Source of the DNA: Bacillota bacterium
GTDB taxonomy: Bacteria; Bacillota; Sulfobacillia; RBS10-35; JAJYVN01
Length of the DNA: 37,755 bases
Assembly (NCBI GenBank): GCA_021803205.1
Contig: JAJZMB010000081.1
Span: 1-37,755, forward strand
Reading direction: 5' to 3'
A program made the position numbers and the translations under genes. Below the pieces are notes generated by a model. The model did not search any database and was not told the origin of the DNA. It was given only the letters and a program-made list of their open reading frames with translations. Positions 1-6,063 of this stretch are shown one piece after another. How positions within the stretch are numbered: position 1 is the stretch's first letter; each line of letters opens with the position of its first letter.

Positions 1-390
1 CTTCACCAGGCCGATGAGGACGGCGGCGAAGGTGGCCCACACAAGGCGGTTGGTTGGGGCCGCGCTGGCTTTGATTTCAGCGCGCAGGTCCTTGCCCTGT
101 TGGTCGATCTTGGCCTCCAGGTCCTTGCCCTGTTGGTCGATCCTGGTTCCCAGGTCCTTGCCCTGTTGGTCGATCTTGGCCTCCAGGTCCTTGCCCTGTT
201 GGTCGATCCTGGTTCCCAGGTCCTTGCCCTGCTGGTCGATCTTGGTTCCCAGGTCCTTGCCCTGCTGGTCGATCTTGGCCTCCAGGCGGTCCACCTTGGA
301 GTCTAGGCGGTCCACTTTGGCGTCGATGGTATCCAGACGCGCTTCGATCTGTTCGAGGTACTTGGCTTCCCAGTTGATCGTATCGGCCAT
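1..390 (-). CDS. Coiled-coil, membrane-anchored small protein with 11-residue repeats (partial, cut by the window edge)
   Basis: The reading frame runs from an ATG at 388-390 to base 1 without a stop, 130 codons, so the 3' end lies outside the window. It starts MADTINWEAKYLEQIEARL, continues through heptad-like residues, then six copies of an 11-residue unit, [EA/GT][K/R]IDQQGKDL (residues 37-102), and ends in a hydrophobic stretch around WATFAAVLIGLVK that should be a transmembrane helix. The two ends are nearly identical to those of the neighbouring gene at 533-763, which has only one copy of the unit. An RBS-like GAAGGGAG lies 7 bases before the ATG. The layout (long coiled coil, C-terminal membrane anchor) recalls phage haemolysin/XhlA-like proteins, but I see no decisive motif. 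Function unknown; it lies in the presumed mobile element. Confidence 0.8.
   Translation of the reverse strand, partial: MADTINWEAKYLEQIEARLDTIDAKVDRLDSKVDRLEAKIDQQGKDLGTKIDQQGKDLGTRIDQQGKDLEAKIDQQGKDLGTRIDQQGKDLEAKIDQQGKDLRAEIKASAAPTNRLVWATFAAVLIGLVK
85..282 (-). repeat. Six tandem 33-bp in-frame repeats
   Basis: Six head-to-tail 33-bp units encode the 11-residue sequence [EA/GT][K/R]IDQQGKDL. Units alternate mainly between an EAK and a GTR/GTK start and are otherwise almost identical at the DNA level, pointing to recent expansion by slippage or unequal exchange. An 11-residue period fits a hendecad coiled coil, so unit number would set the length of the rod. Confidence 0.9.
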
Positions 391-433
391 GCCCGCGCTC
401 CCTTCTTCGCCGGCCTATTGTACCGGCCTATTC

Positions 434-442
434 TATTCTATG
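434..442 (-). promoter_or_regulatory. CATAGAATA motif upstream of the repeat-containing coiled-coil gene
   Basis: On the minus strand CATAGAATA lies 43 bases before the ATG and is shared with the paralogue at 790-798, including flanking GGGAA-CGCG and the following GGCC. It fits the published sigma-K -10 form CATAnnnTA, and the embedded TAGAAT could also serve as a housekeeping -10. I see no convincing -35 for either sigma factor. Which sigma factor is used is inference. Confidence 0.35.
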
Positions 443-532
443 GACGGGGGCGCGTTCCCCGCCTGGAACCTGGGTCGGGCCTTCGCTATTGTTTCAGGGG
501 GTCCTCGGGGACACCCTTCTGCTCCACCTCGG

Positions 533-763
533 TCAAGGGTGGGGTGTGAAGAGCAGCAGCTTCACCAGGCCGATGAGGACGGCGGCGAAGGTGGCCCACA
601 CAAGGCGGTTGGTTGGGGCCGCGCTGGCTTTGATTTCAGCGCGCAGGTCCTTGCCCTGCTGGTCGATCTTGGCCTCCAGGCGCTTCTGACCGGCCGCGAG
701 GTCTTCCAGTCGTGCCTCGATCTGTTCGAGGTGCTTGGCTTCCCAGTTGATCGTGTCGGCCAT
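533..763 (-). CDS. Small coiled-coil protein with C-terminal membrane anchor (single-repeat paralogue)
   Basis: A 76-residue protein starting at ATG 761-763, behind a good RBS (GGAGAGGGAGGG, 7 bases before the start). Residues 1-19 (MADTINWEAKHLEQIEARL) and the segment from RAEIKASAAPTNRL to the end match the partial gene at 1-390. Between them is one KIDQQGKDL unit where that gene has six. Residues about 50-72 form one transmembrane helix, followed by a short LLLFTPHP tail. The protein is probably a membrane-anchored coiled coil, possibly oligomeric. No enzymatic motif is visible. The two genes are clearly a tandem duplication, since the upstream DNA is also related. Function unknown; holin-associated XhlA-type proteins share the general layout, but sequence identity cannot be judged here. 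Confidence 0.8.
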   Translation of the reverse strand: MADTINWEAKHLEQIEARLEDLAAGQKRLEAKIDQQGKDLRAEIKASAAPTNRLVWATFAAVLIGLVKLLLFTPHP

Positions 764-789
764 GCCCGCACCCTCCCTCTCCGCTGGCC

Positions 790-798
790 TATTCTATG
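790..798 (-). promoter_or_regulatory. CATAGAATA motif upstream of the single-repeat coiled-coil gene
   Basis: Same minus-strand motif as at 434-442, here 26 bases before the ATG, again preceded by GGGAAACGCG and followed by GGCC. It fits the sigma-K -10 form CATAnnnTA, but no clear -35 can be named. Its conservation with the other copy is observed; its use as a promoter is inferred. Confidence 0.35.
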
Positions 799-968
799 GA
801 AGAGAGCGCGTTTCCCGCCATGTGCGTGGCCGGCGTCTAGAGATTCGAGATAATCCTGAATTTCGCAATACCGGCAGCGGCGGGGGCGTGACATGCCGAT
901 CATGAGCCGCGCACGGCAGTCGGGAGGGGCGCAGGTGCCTGCCGCGTAGGCAGGGGGGTGCCGACGGG

Positions 969-2093
969 TCAATCGGCGCTCGCCGCCTTGCGGCGGAGAT
1001 ACGCGGCCACGCGCCGGCCACCGTGCAGGTCGCAGTACGCGGAGATGGTGGCCAAGGCGGCAGGGCTTGCTTCGGACGCACGCATCAGAATGGGCGTGCG
1101 CGTCGGGAACATCTGCTCCTCTGAGCACTCGCTGCGGTGATCCGGCTGGATGGAGCCGGACCCGGGCGCCGATCCAGCCGCGGGGACCACCTCCCATCGC
1201 GGCTGCAGGGTGTGGGGGAGCCGTTGCAGGCGAAAGACCGTCTGGTGCCCACCGAGCCACAGATATCGCGCCACATACGCCTGCCACTTTGGCTGTGAGC
1301 TTTGCGACAAGGACAGACGGACGGCGAACTCTTCTCCAAGCTGATCCATGTACACGGTCGTGTACGGGTGGCACGCGCCTGCGCGGCCAGGGCATTCCGC
1401 ACATTCTCCCCCAGGATCCCCGAGAGCGCTTTCCCCGTCCGGCGAGACGCAGACAAAGCGCCCGTCCGCCCAACGGCGGCGGCTCGCGTGGTGGCCTGTG
1501 ATCGAGCCGGCGACCTCCGGAAACTCCTCCCACAGTGATCTGTCCTGGAACAAGCCGCGGGCCTGCTCGACCACGATCTCACGGGGGCGGACCATCCAAC
1601 CCGTTTCGGCCAGCACCCGAAGACGTGTGCGAATGGCACTCGGGCTCATGGAGCGTGCCCGGGCGACGGATGCCACCGCTGGAGAAGAAAAGTCGTCACC
1701 GATGGCGGCCTGCAACTCGCGAGCATCCTCAACGGGTAAGAGGATCTCTGCGGCGCATGCGTCACTCTCGCGTTCCATGCAGGTCGCAGCGGGACGGTGG
1801 AGCGTGATCCGCCTACTCCCGTAGTCGCGAAAGAAGTGGCCAAGTTCGTGGCCGAAGGTGAACAGGCGCCGAGCCTCAGGGTGGTTGGCGTTGAGGGTGA
1901 TCACGTATCGATCGTCATCGGCGCACCAGAGAAAACCACTCGTCTCCGGGCGGAACGGTTGAGTCTCTACACGGATGCCGAATTCGGCGGCGGTGGCTTC
2001 CATGATGACCATTGGCAGGGCGCGCCTGTACCGTTCCCACAGCCACCGTCCGATCTGCGCTCCGCTACCGCGTAGGATTGGGCGTCCCGCCAC
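969..2093 (-). CDS. ImmA/IrrE-family metallo-endopeptidase
   Basis: About 374 residues from a GTG at 2091-2093, which overlaps the end of the XRE gene by 29 bases and suggests translational coupling. An earlier ATG-like reading would only add out-of-place sequence. Residues 82-86 are HELGH, the HExxH zinc site, and the downstream ERESDACAAEILLP segment supplies the third ligand and the AxELLxP signature of the ImmA/IrrE family. The C-terminal half carries an unusual cysteine cluster (GGECAECPGRAGACHP) that could bind a metal. Known members cleave the partner XRE-type repressor to derepress mobile-element or stress genes. The adjacent XRE gene supports that role here. The RBS is weak, so the exact start is uncertain. 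Confidence 0.88.
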   Translation of the reverse strand: MAGRPILRGSGAQIGRWLWERYRRALPMVIMEATAAEFGIRVETQPFRPETSGFLWCADDDRYVITLNANHPEARRLFTFGHELGHFFRDYGSRRITLHRPAATCMERESDACAAEILLPVEDARELQAAIGDDFSSPAVASVARARSMSPSAIRTRLRVLAETGWMVRPREIVVEQARGLFQDRSLWEEFPEVAGSITGHHASRRRWADGRFVCVSPDGESALGDPGGECAECPGRAGACHPYTTVYMDQLGEEFAVRLSLSQSSQPKWQAYVARYLWLGGHQTVFRLQRLPHTLQPRWEVVPAAGSAPGSGSIQPDHRSECSEEQMFPTRTPILMRASEASPAALATISAYCDLHGGRRVAAYLRRKAASAD

Positions 2094-2490
2094 GACCTTC
2101 AACGCGCTCCGCCTCCTTGCGCTCCCGGGCCCACTGGCGCTTCCGCATCTCCATGTACTCGACGATCTCCTCGACCTGGGATGGCGTGAGGTCTTTGCCC
2201 GCCCGGAGAAGCACGCCCGCCAGCACATCTCCTTCTGGCACGGATGCAGTGGAGGGAATGTGCCCCGCCTTGCGGAGCATCTCCTCGGGGGGTATCCCCA
2301 GGGCGATCGCCAGGCGCTGCACGGTGCGCGCCGCGGGGGCGGACCTCCAGCCGCTCTCGACGCGAGAGAGATGGGCCGCAGACACGCCCGAACGACGCGC
2401 GAGCTCGGGTAGCGACATGTGAGCGGCTTGGCGCATGCGGCGGAGGTAGGCCCCGAACTCCTCGACTTCCTCGGTCGGCACTTCGGACAC
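2065..2490 (-). CDS. XRE-family transcriptional regulator, partner of the metallopeptidase
   Basis: I place the start at GTG 2488-2490 because GAGG lies 8 bases upstream (141 residues); a TTG at 2520 would add ten residues. Residues about 10-70 form a Cro/CI-type helix-turn-helix (YLRRMRQAAHMSLPELARRSGVS, then HLSRVESG and RTVQRLAIALGI). The tail (EEIVEYMEMRKRQWARERKEAERVEG) is a charged helix. The gene directly precedes and overlaps the ImmA/IrrE peptidase, the layout of ICEBs1 ImmR/ImmA-like repressor/antirepressor pairs. It probably represses element genes, plausibly from the divergent promoter region at 2521-2610, but no operator was identified there. Family assignment is firm; target is inferred. 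Confidence 0.85.
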   Translation of the reverse strand: MSEVPTEEVEEFGAYLRRMRQAAHMSLPELARRSGVSAAHLSRVESGWRSAPAARTVQRLAIALGIPPEEMLRKAGHIPSTASVPEGDVLAGVLLRAGKDLTPSQVEEIVEYMEMRKRQWARERKEAERVEGRGGTPNPTR

Positions 2491-2572
2491 CCCCCGCCGC
2501 CTCGGGTAACGTTCCCCCAATGAGGATACGCCCCGCAGAGGAGACTATGCGCCAACTACTCGCAAGACGGTA

Positions 2573-2601
2573 TTGTCAAATGACATGCACCTTGCTACAC
2601 T
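2573..2601 (+). promoter_or_regulatory. Sigma-A-type promoter
   Basis: TTGTCA at 2573-2578 and TACACT at 2596-2601 are separated by exactly 17 bases, close to the TTGACA/TATAAT consensus in an otherwise G+C-rich region. It points toward the gene at 2946 and lies just upstream of the minus-strand XRE gene, so it may be that repressor's target. Confidence 0.6.
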
Positions 2602-2756
2602 GTCCCCAGACAGCCAACCGGCCATCCGGCCGGGCCCGGCATAGCCGGCGCGGCAGCGGTTGTCCGGTCATCTGGGCCTGTCCGAGTGCCGGGCCACGCG
2701 GCCCCTTGAGTGGCCTCGGACCGTCCAGTGACCGCCGCCACCGAGCGGCCGGCCCT

Positions 2757-2826
2757 GGCCGGGTGCAGGAGGTGCGAGGGAGAAGACCGCCCATTTTGGA
2801 TGTCCCCACGCCTCCTGCACCCGGCC
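2757..2826 (+). repeat. Inverted repeat with 16-bp perfect arms
   Basis: The left arm GGCCGGGTGCAGGAGG (2757-2772) is the exact reverse complement of the right arm (2811-2826), with a 38-base spacer. The left arm contains an AGGAGG that resembles a ribosome-binding site, as does the sequence just ahead of the gene at 2946. In RNA it would make a very stable stem in the leader. No T-run follows. Confidence 0.75.
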
Positions 2827-2945
2827 GCCTTTGCCTACCCGCTGACCCGACCCCCTGGCGTCGGACACCTTGCCGGCCAAGGTCGCCGAACTCGCCGCCA
2901 CGGATGGCGGTGCCGGCAACGCCCAGGGCGCAGGAGGCGCAACCG

Positions 2946-3509
2946 ATGAAACTGCGAGTTTTCGCCTTTCCGGACCCGCCACGCCTCGGCGGCCACAGGA
3001 CCCAGGAGGCGCCGAAGTTCCAGGGCCTCGTCAAACCAAGCGACGGGCGGCGGATGGTCCGCGGCGGATCGGCCGCCTACGCCGTGATCGCCTGGGATCG
3101 GGACGACCTGGGGCTACCGCGCAACATCACACGCATCGACCCGCAGCAGGCAAATGATCCCCGCTACCACCTGCAGCCGATCGAGGAGATTGTCATCCTC
3201 ATACCCCGCGACCGCCACGACCCCGAACCGGAGCGCCGCATCACACGCCGCCGTGATGCACTGGCCTTGCATTTCCTGGAGCCCAAGCCGGACTCCGCGC
3301 ACGAACTGACCCAATACTGCCACACCGGTCACGCGAGAACGTTGCAGGTACTTGCTGAGCGGCCGCCTGCACCGGATTCGATTGCCACCGAGGCTCGCCA
3401 GGCTGCCGGCGGCGGCCTCGCCACCAGCGCCGGATGGATGCTGGGATGGGGCGGTGGGCGTCGTGATCTTGCCCGGACGCAGGCCGCGTTGGCCGCCCAA
3501 GGGCAATAA
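2946..3509 (+). CDS. Unrecognised 187-residue protein of the element
   Basis: ATG at 2946 follows AGGAGG by 9 bases. The protein begins MKLRVFAFPDPPRLGGHRTQ and is soluble-looking, basic and charged. A central part reads AVIAWDRDDLGLPRNITRID and IEEIVILIPRDRHDPEPERR, suggesting an alpha/beta fold. The C-terminal part is alanine/glycine-rich (AAGGGLATSAGWMLGWGGGRR). I recognise no family, signal peptide or membrane helix. It is the first gene behind the promoter at 2573-2601 and is followed at once by the short reading frame at 3513. Its position between regulator genes suggests an accessory element gene, but function is unknown. Confidence 0.6.
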   Translation: MKLRVFAFPDPPRLGGHRTQEAPKFQGLVKPSDGRRMVRGGSAAYAVIAWDRDDLGLPRNITRIDPQQANDPRYHLQPIEEIVILIPRDRHDPEPERRITRRRDALALHFLEPKPDSAHELTQYCHTGHARTLQVLAERPPAPDSIATEARQAAGGGLATSAGWMLGWGGGRRDLARTQAALAAQGQ

Positions 3510-3512
3510 CGG

Positions 3513-3611
3513 ATGGGCACCGGTCCCCACAATTGGCCGGCACCCCGCTGGGCGCACAACATGGCCGCAGACGCCGCACCCGCGAATCTATCCATTCAAC
3601 AGCGCGCGTAG
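3513..3611 (+). CDS. 32-codon reading frame sharing a motif with the gene at 4883
   Basis: The ATG at 3513 starts 3 bases after the stop of the 187-residue gene. The peptide contains NWPAPRWAHNMAADAAPAN and then stops. The gene at 4883-5398 has YWPAPHWTHNMATEAAAAN in the same relation to flanking DNA, so the two are homologous at DNA and protein level. This copy is either a truncated remnant of a longer gene or a genuine short peptide. No clear RBS of its own is visible; translation could follow from the upstream gene. Confidence 0.4.
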   Translation: MGTGPHNWPAPRWAHNMAADAAPANLSIQQRA

Positions 3612-3749
3612 CCACACGGGTGGGGGCGGCGGAGCCGGTACATCCGGTGGTAGCCACACCCGCGGGAAGCGCGTGTGCGCATGGTTCGTCTGTTCGGACA
3701 GAAGAGCGACGGGGTCCATCGTGCGCGTCAACACGGGGGCCCACCCCAA

Positions 3750-4694
3750 TCAGGGGTGACGTCGGCGCCAGTGTTCCAAACGCTCCGCGCGGCGCTCCGG
3801 CGTCATGCGCCGCCACGCTTCGCGCAGGGCCTCCCGATGCTCGCGGACCAGCAACTCCCGTTCCCTCTTCGGGCGATCGCGGAACTGCTGGCCCGTGAAG
3901 GTGGCGGAAGTCGTCTCCAACTCCTCAATGAGGAACTCGTCCGCAAACCATGGTGGGTCGGCGAGAGAATCGCCGGGCTGTTCGGGAGGTGTTGTGGGAT
4001 CTGGCGGCACCGGAATCACTCCCGATTTTGTGTCGTCACCCCGGGTGCCTGAGTTAAGGTCCTCTTCCTGATCCTTTTCGTCTGTTGACGGGCCATCAAC
4101 CGGGGCGGCGGCGCCGATTGTCACTGCTTCTGGTTCCGGCCGGCTCCGCACGAGGGCCCGTACTTCGGCCAGGGACACCATCGGTGCCCGGGCGGGGCGC
4201 GCGGGATTGGGGTATGCCTTGACCCGGCCCTCCGCGACCAGGCGGTGGATGGCTTGGCGGGTCACGCCGAGGGTGGCGGCCGCCTCGGCCTGTGTCATGA
4301 TGTCGGCCGGGGCGGCAGTGGGCTGGCCCCAGATCCGCGTAGCGAGGGCCGTGAGCCGTCGCGCTACGTCCTCTCGGGCCACGACGTTGGCATCAGCAGC
4401 AACTCGCATGCCCTGTTCCAAAACGTGGAGCAGCCCCTCTTGCAGCACCGCTTCCCGAGGCCCAGTCTCGGCTTGCGGCGAGGCGGGGTGGTCGGGGGCC
4501 AACTCAGACACGCTGACACCGAGCGCTCGTGCCAAGGGCTCCAGGTATATGTCCCGCACGGCGTTGCCCCGCTCCCAGTGCCTGATCGTCGGGGCGCTGA
4601 CGCCGACTTGGGCGGCGAGGGCTGCCTGGGTCAGACCTCTACGGGCTCTGTGGGTCCGGATGCGCGCACCAATGTCGTCATGCCCCGCAGTCAC
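3750..4694 (-). CDS. Regulator with N-terminal XRE domain and central excisionase-type helix-turn-helix
   Basis: 314 residues from GTG 4692-4694, with GGAGGG about 10 bases upstream. Residues about 8-62 are a Cro/CI helix-turn-helix (IRTHRARRGLTQAALAAQVG, then SAPTIRHWERGNAV). Residues about 135-190 form a second DNA-binding module of the excisionase/MerR-like type (MTQAEAAATLGVTRQAIHRL, VAEGRVKAYPN, VSLAEVRALV). The C-terminal third is acidic, then strongly basic and rich in Arg/Glu (WRRMTPERRAERLEHWRRRHP). A 21-bp palindrome at 4735-4755, just upstream, is a good candidate for its autoregulatory operator. It could act as element repressor and perhaps excision accessory factor; the latter is inference. 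Family calls are solid. Confidence 0.82.
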   Translation of the reverse strand: MTAGHDDIGARIRTHRARRGLTQAALAAQVGVSAPTIRHWERGNAVRDIYLEPLARALGVSVSELAPDHPASPQAETGPREAVLQEGLLHVLEQGMRVAADANVVAREDVARRLTALATRIWGQPTAAPADIMTQAEAAATLGVTRQAIHRLVAEGRVKAYPNPARPARAPMVSLAEVRALVRSRPEPEAVTIGAAAPVDGPSTDEKDQEEDLNSGTRGDDTKSGVIPVPPDPTTPPEQPGDSLADPPWFADEFLIEELETTSATFTGQQFRDRPKRERELLVREHREALREAWRRMTPERRAERLEHWRRRHP

Positions 4695-4734
4695 TTACGG
4701 CCATCCCTCCGACGACAAGCTATAGTCGCTTGAC

Positions 4735-4755
4735 ATGCCGCTATTATAGCGGCAT
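4735..4755. promoter_or_regulatory. 21-bp perfect palindrome, probable operator
   Basis: Arms ATGCCGCTA (4735-4743) and TAGCGGCAT (4747-4755) are exact reverse complements around a 3-base centre, TTA. The minus strand contains TATAAT inside the palindrome, 46 bases before the regulator start. On the + strand TTGACA (4730-4735) abuts it, and a TACCCT (4758-4763) follows. A dimeric regulator bound here would cover both divergent promoters. Confidence 0.7.
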
Positions 4756-4882
4756 CCTACCCTCAGACGGATCGCCGGCCATGTGGCCGGGCCTGGGGAG
4801 ACATCCGGCACGGAACCGTCGCGACAAGTCCCAGCCCCAACGCCTCCAAGGCATTGCGGGTAGGGCGGGGAGTGGCGGTACT

Positions 4883-5398
4883 ATGCCCCACGGCAGCGGC
4901 AGACGGGCACGCCGCGATGCCGCCCGATCCGAGGCACACACCCCGAGCCGTCCGGACAGCACCGATCCCCGTTACTGGCCGGCACCCCACTGGACGCACA
5001 ACATGGCCACCGAAGCCGCCGCCGCCAATGACCGCCGCTGGGCGGCTGCCCAACACGGTGAATACATCCCGCCACCACGCCAGCCCGTCACCGAAGCCTG
5101 GACCGAACTTGAGGCACAACGCGAGGCTGAGACTCGGCACCGCCTCGACCTGGCCCGGGCGCGAGAGCAGATGCGTCGGGCCGAAGACCAAGCCGCCTTG
5201 GGCGTGCGTAGCCGCCGGGGCGCCTCCTGTGCCTGGCCCCGCCGCGACTCGACCATGCCGCCTCAGGAGGGGGGCGCCACCCGTGCCGCAGCGCGGGCGG
5301 CCGTACGCGCGTTGCAAATCCCGCCTCCGGAGCCAGGCGCCACGCGGCCCCTGGGTCCTCGCGCCGCGGCTCCGCCGCAGCCATGCAGAGCAGGATGA
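4883..5398 (+). CDS. Unrecognised arginine/alanine-rich protein
   Basis: ATG at 4883 gives 171 residues; a TTG at 4730 in the same frame is less likely because it overlaps the -35 and operator. The protein is rich in Arg, Ala and Pro and has a helical, probably coiled-coil centre (EAWTELEAQREAETRHRLDL, then ARAREQMRRAEDQAAL). Near residue 35 it shares the YWPAPHWTHNMA motif with the short frame at 3513. The last 60 residues are low complexity and may be out of frame. No known domain is visible. The upstream DNA resembles the leader of the 2946 gene. Coding status is supported by the motif conservation, not by a family match. Confidence 0.45.
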   Translation: MPHGSGRRARRDAARSEAHTPSRPDSTDPRYWPAPHWTHNMATEAAAANDRRWAAAQHGEYIPPPRQPVTEAWTELEAQREAETRHRLDLARAREQMRRAEDQAALGVRSRRGASCAWPRRDSTMPPQEGGATRAAARAAVRALQIPPPEPGATRPLGPRAAAPPQPCRAG

Positions 5399-5577
5399 CC
5401 CGGCGGGACCTTGCGCGCGCTCCAGAGCAACGGACGAGCGCGGCAGAACAGGCCGCCCAAACCATCCGCCCCGGTATACGGCAAGCCGCCGTTACACACC
5501 GCTGCCCCCACAGGCGTGGGGTGAGGCCCAGGCTGCCAAGCGCGCCCCCGCCTCCGGGCTTCAGGTTCCGGCATTGA
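5383..5577 (+). CDS. Possible small gene, a decayed copy of the 4883 coiled-coil segment
   Basis: The 64-codon frame contains DLARAPEQRTSAAEQAA, which lines up with DLARAREQMRRAEDQAA of the preceding gene, also in the DNA (GACCT-GC-CG-GC----GAGCA). This suggests partial tandem duplication. The rest of the peptide is proline/arginine-rich and unlike a folded protein. No good RBS is seen. It could equally be non-coding residue of a duplication. Confidence 0.25.
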   Translation: MQSRMTRRDLARAPEQRTSAAEQAAQTIRPGIRQAAVTHRCPHRRGVRPRLPSAPPPPGFRFRH

Positions 5578-5859
5578 GCCACCTGCGCCCTATCCTCTTG
5601 GACCATAGGCATCGGCTACCCTGCGGACCGTACGTCCATCCGCCGAATCCTGACCCGTCAACGTGGGCCGATCTGCTCGGGAGACACGGCGCGAATAATC
5701 TGCCTGCAAATTCGCCTCCGGCGCCTCCAGAGCCTTTTTAACCCGCGCGCGACGCTTTACGTGCCAGCGGCAGTTCGGCCCGCACCCAGCGCCAGAAACG
5801 CCTCGCAAGGGACAACTTCCAGGACGCATATGCTGCTTCGTCCGGAGGGAGGGAGCCCG
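5399..5859. other. Largely non-coding stretch before the recombinase cluster
   Basis: Apart from the doubtful frame at 5383-5577 I see no protein-like frame, no RNA gene and no strong promoter here on either strand. Long frames exist only because stop codons are rare at this base composition. Confidence 0.4.
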
Positions 5860-6063
5860 ATGCCGCGCACGCGCACTACGCGCCAAGCCGTCGAACCCTG
5901 GCGTTCGATACAGGTCGTTCCCGCGGCCACCACTCAGGAGGCCGCGGAGGCGATGCGCCGCGCCATCCACGTCCTGGCCGAGCCATTCAAACGGTGGGCA
6001 GCGGAGCGGCAGGATGTAGACCGGCAGCCGGCGCATCCTCCTTCGGAGGTGTCCCCACCCTGA
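5860..6063 (+). CDS. 67-residue protein translationally linked to the recombinase
   Basis: ATG at 5860 is preceded by GGAGGGAGGGAG, an excellent RBS. The protein starts MPRTRTTRQAVEPWRSIQVV and has a helical centre (EAAEAMRRAIHVLAEPFKRW) and a polar, charged tail. It is basic at the N terminus. Its TGA (6061-6063) overlaps the probable CTG start of the recombinase. This position suggests an accessory protein, such as a recombination directionality factor, but no family is recognised and it could also simply be a leader gene. Confidence 0.6.
   Translation: MPRTRTTRQAVEPWRSIQVVPAATTQEAAEAMRRAIHVLAEPFKRWAAERQDVDRQPAHPPSEVSPP

Larger units (their letters stand above)
2521..2945 (+). other. 425-base non-coding leader/divergent control region
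   Basis: No reading frame here looks like a protein. It holds a strong + strand promoter (2573-2601), short GGCC-rich inverted repeats at about 2620-2665, and a 16-bp-arm inverted repeat (2757-2826), before the 187-residue gene starts at 2946. A transcript from the promoter would carry a leader of about 340 bases. Confidence 0.5.

Noticed and set aside
85..282. CRISPR-like tandem repeats
   Set aside because: Units are contiguous 33-bp in-frame repeats without spacers and lie in a clear protein-coding frame.
14..853. Long + strand open frame across both coiled-coil genes
   Set aside because: It is the reverse of two minus-strand genes with good RBSs; its Ser/Leu/Arg repeat (SLPCWSIL) is a shadow of the 33-bp repeats.
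969..2555. 528-codon minus frame as one protein
   Set aside because: Its first 154 codons read the XRE gene out of frame; only the part from about 2093 is the metallopeptidase.
2757..2826. Insertion-sequence terminal inverted repeats
   Set aside because: The arms are only 38 bases apart with no transposase between them, so an RNA stem is more likely.
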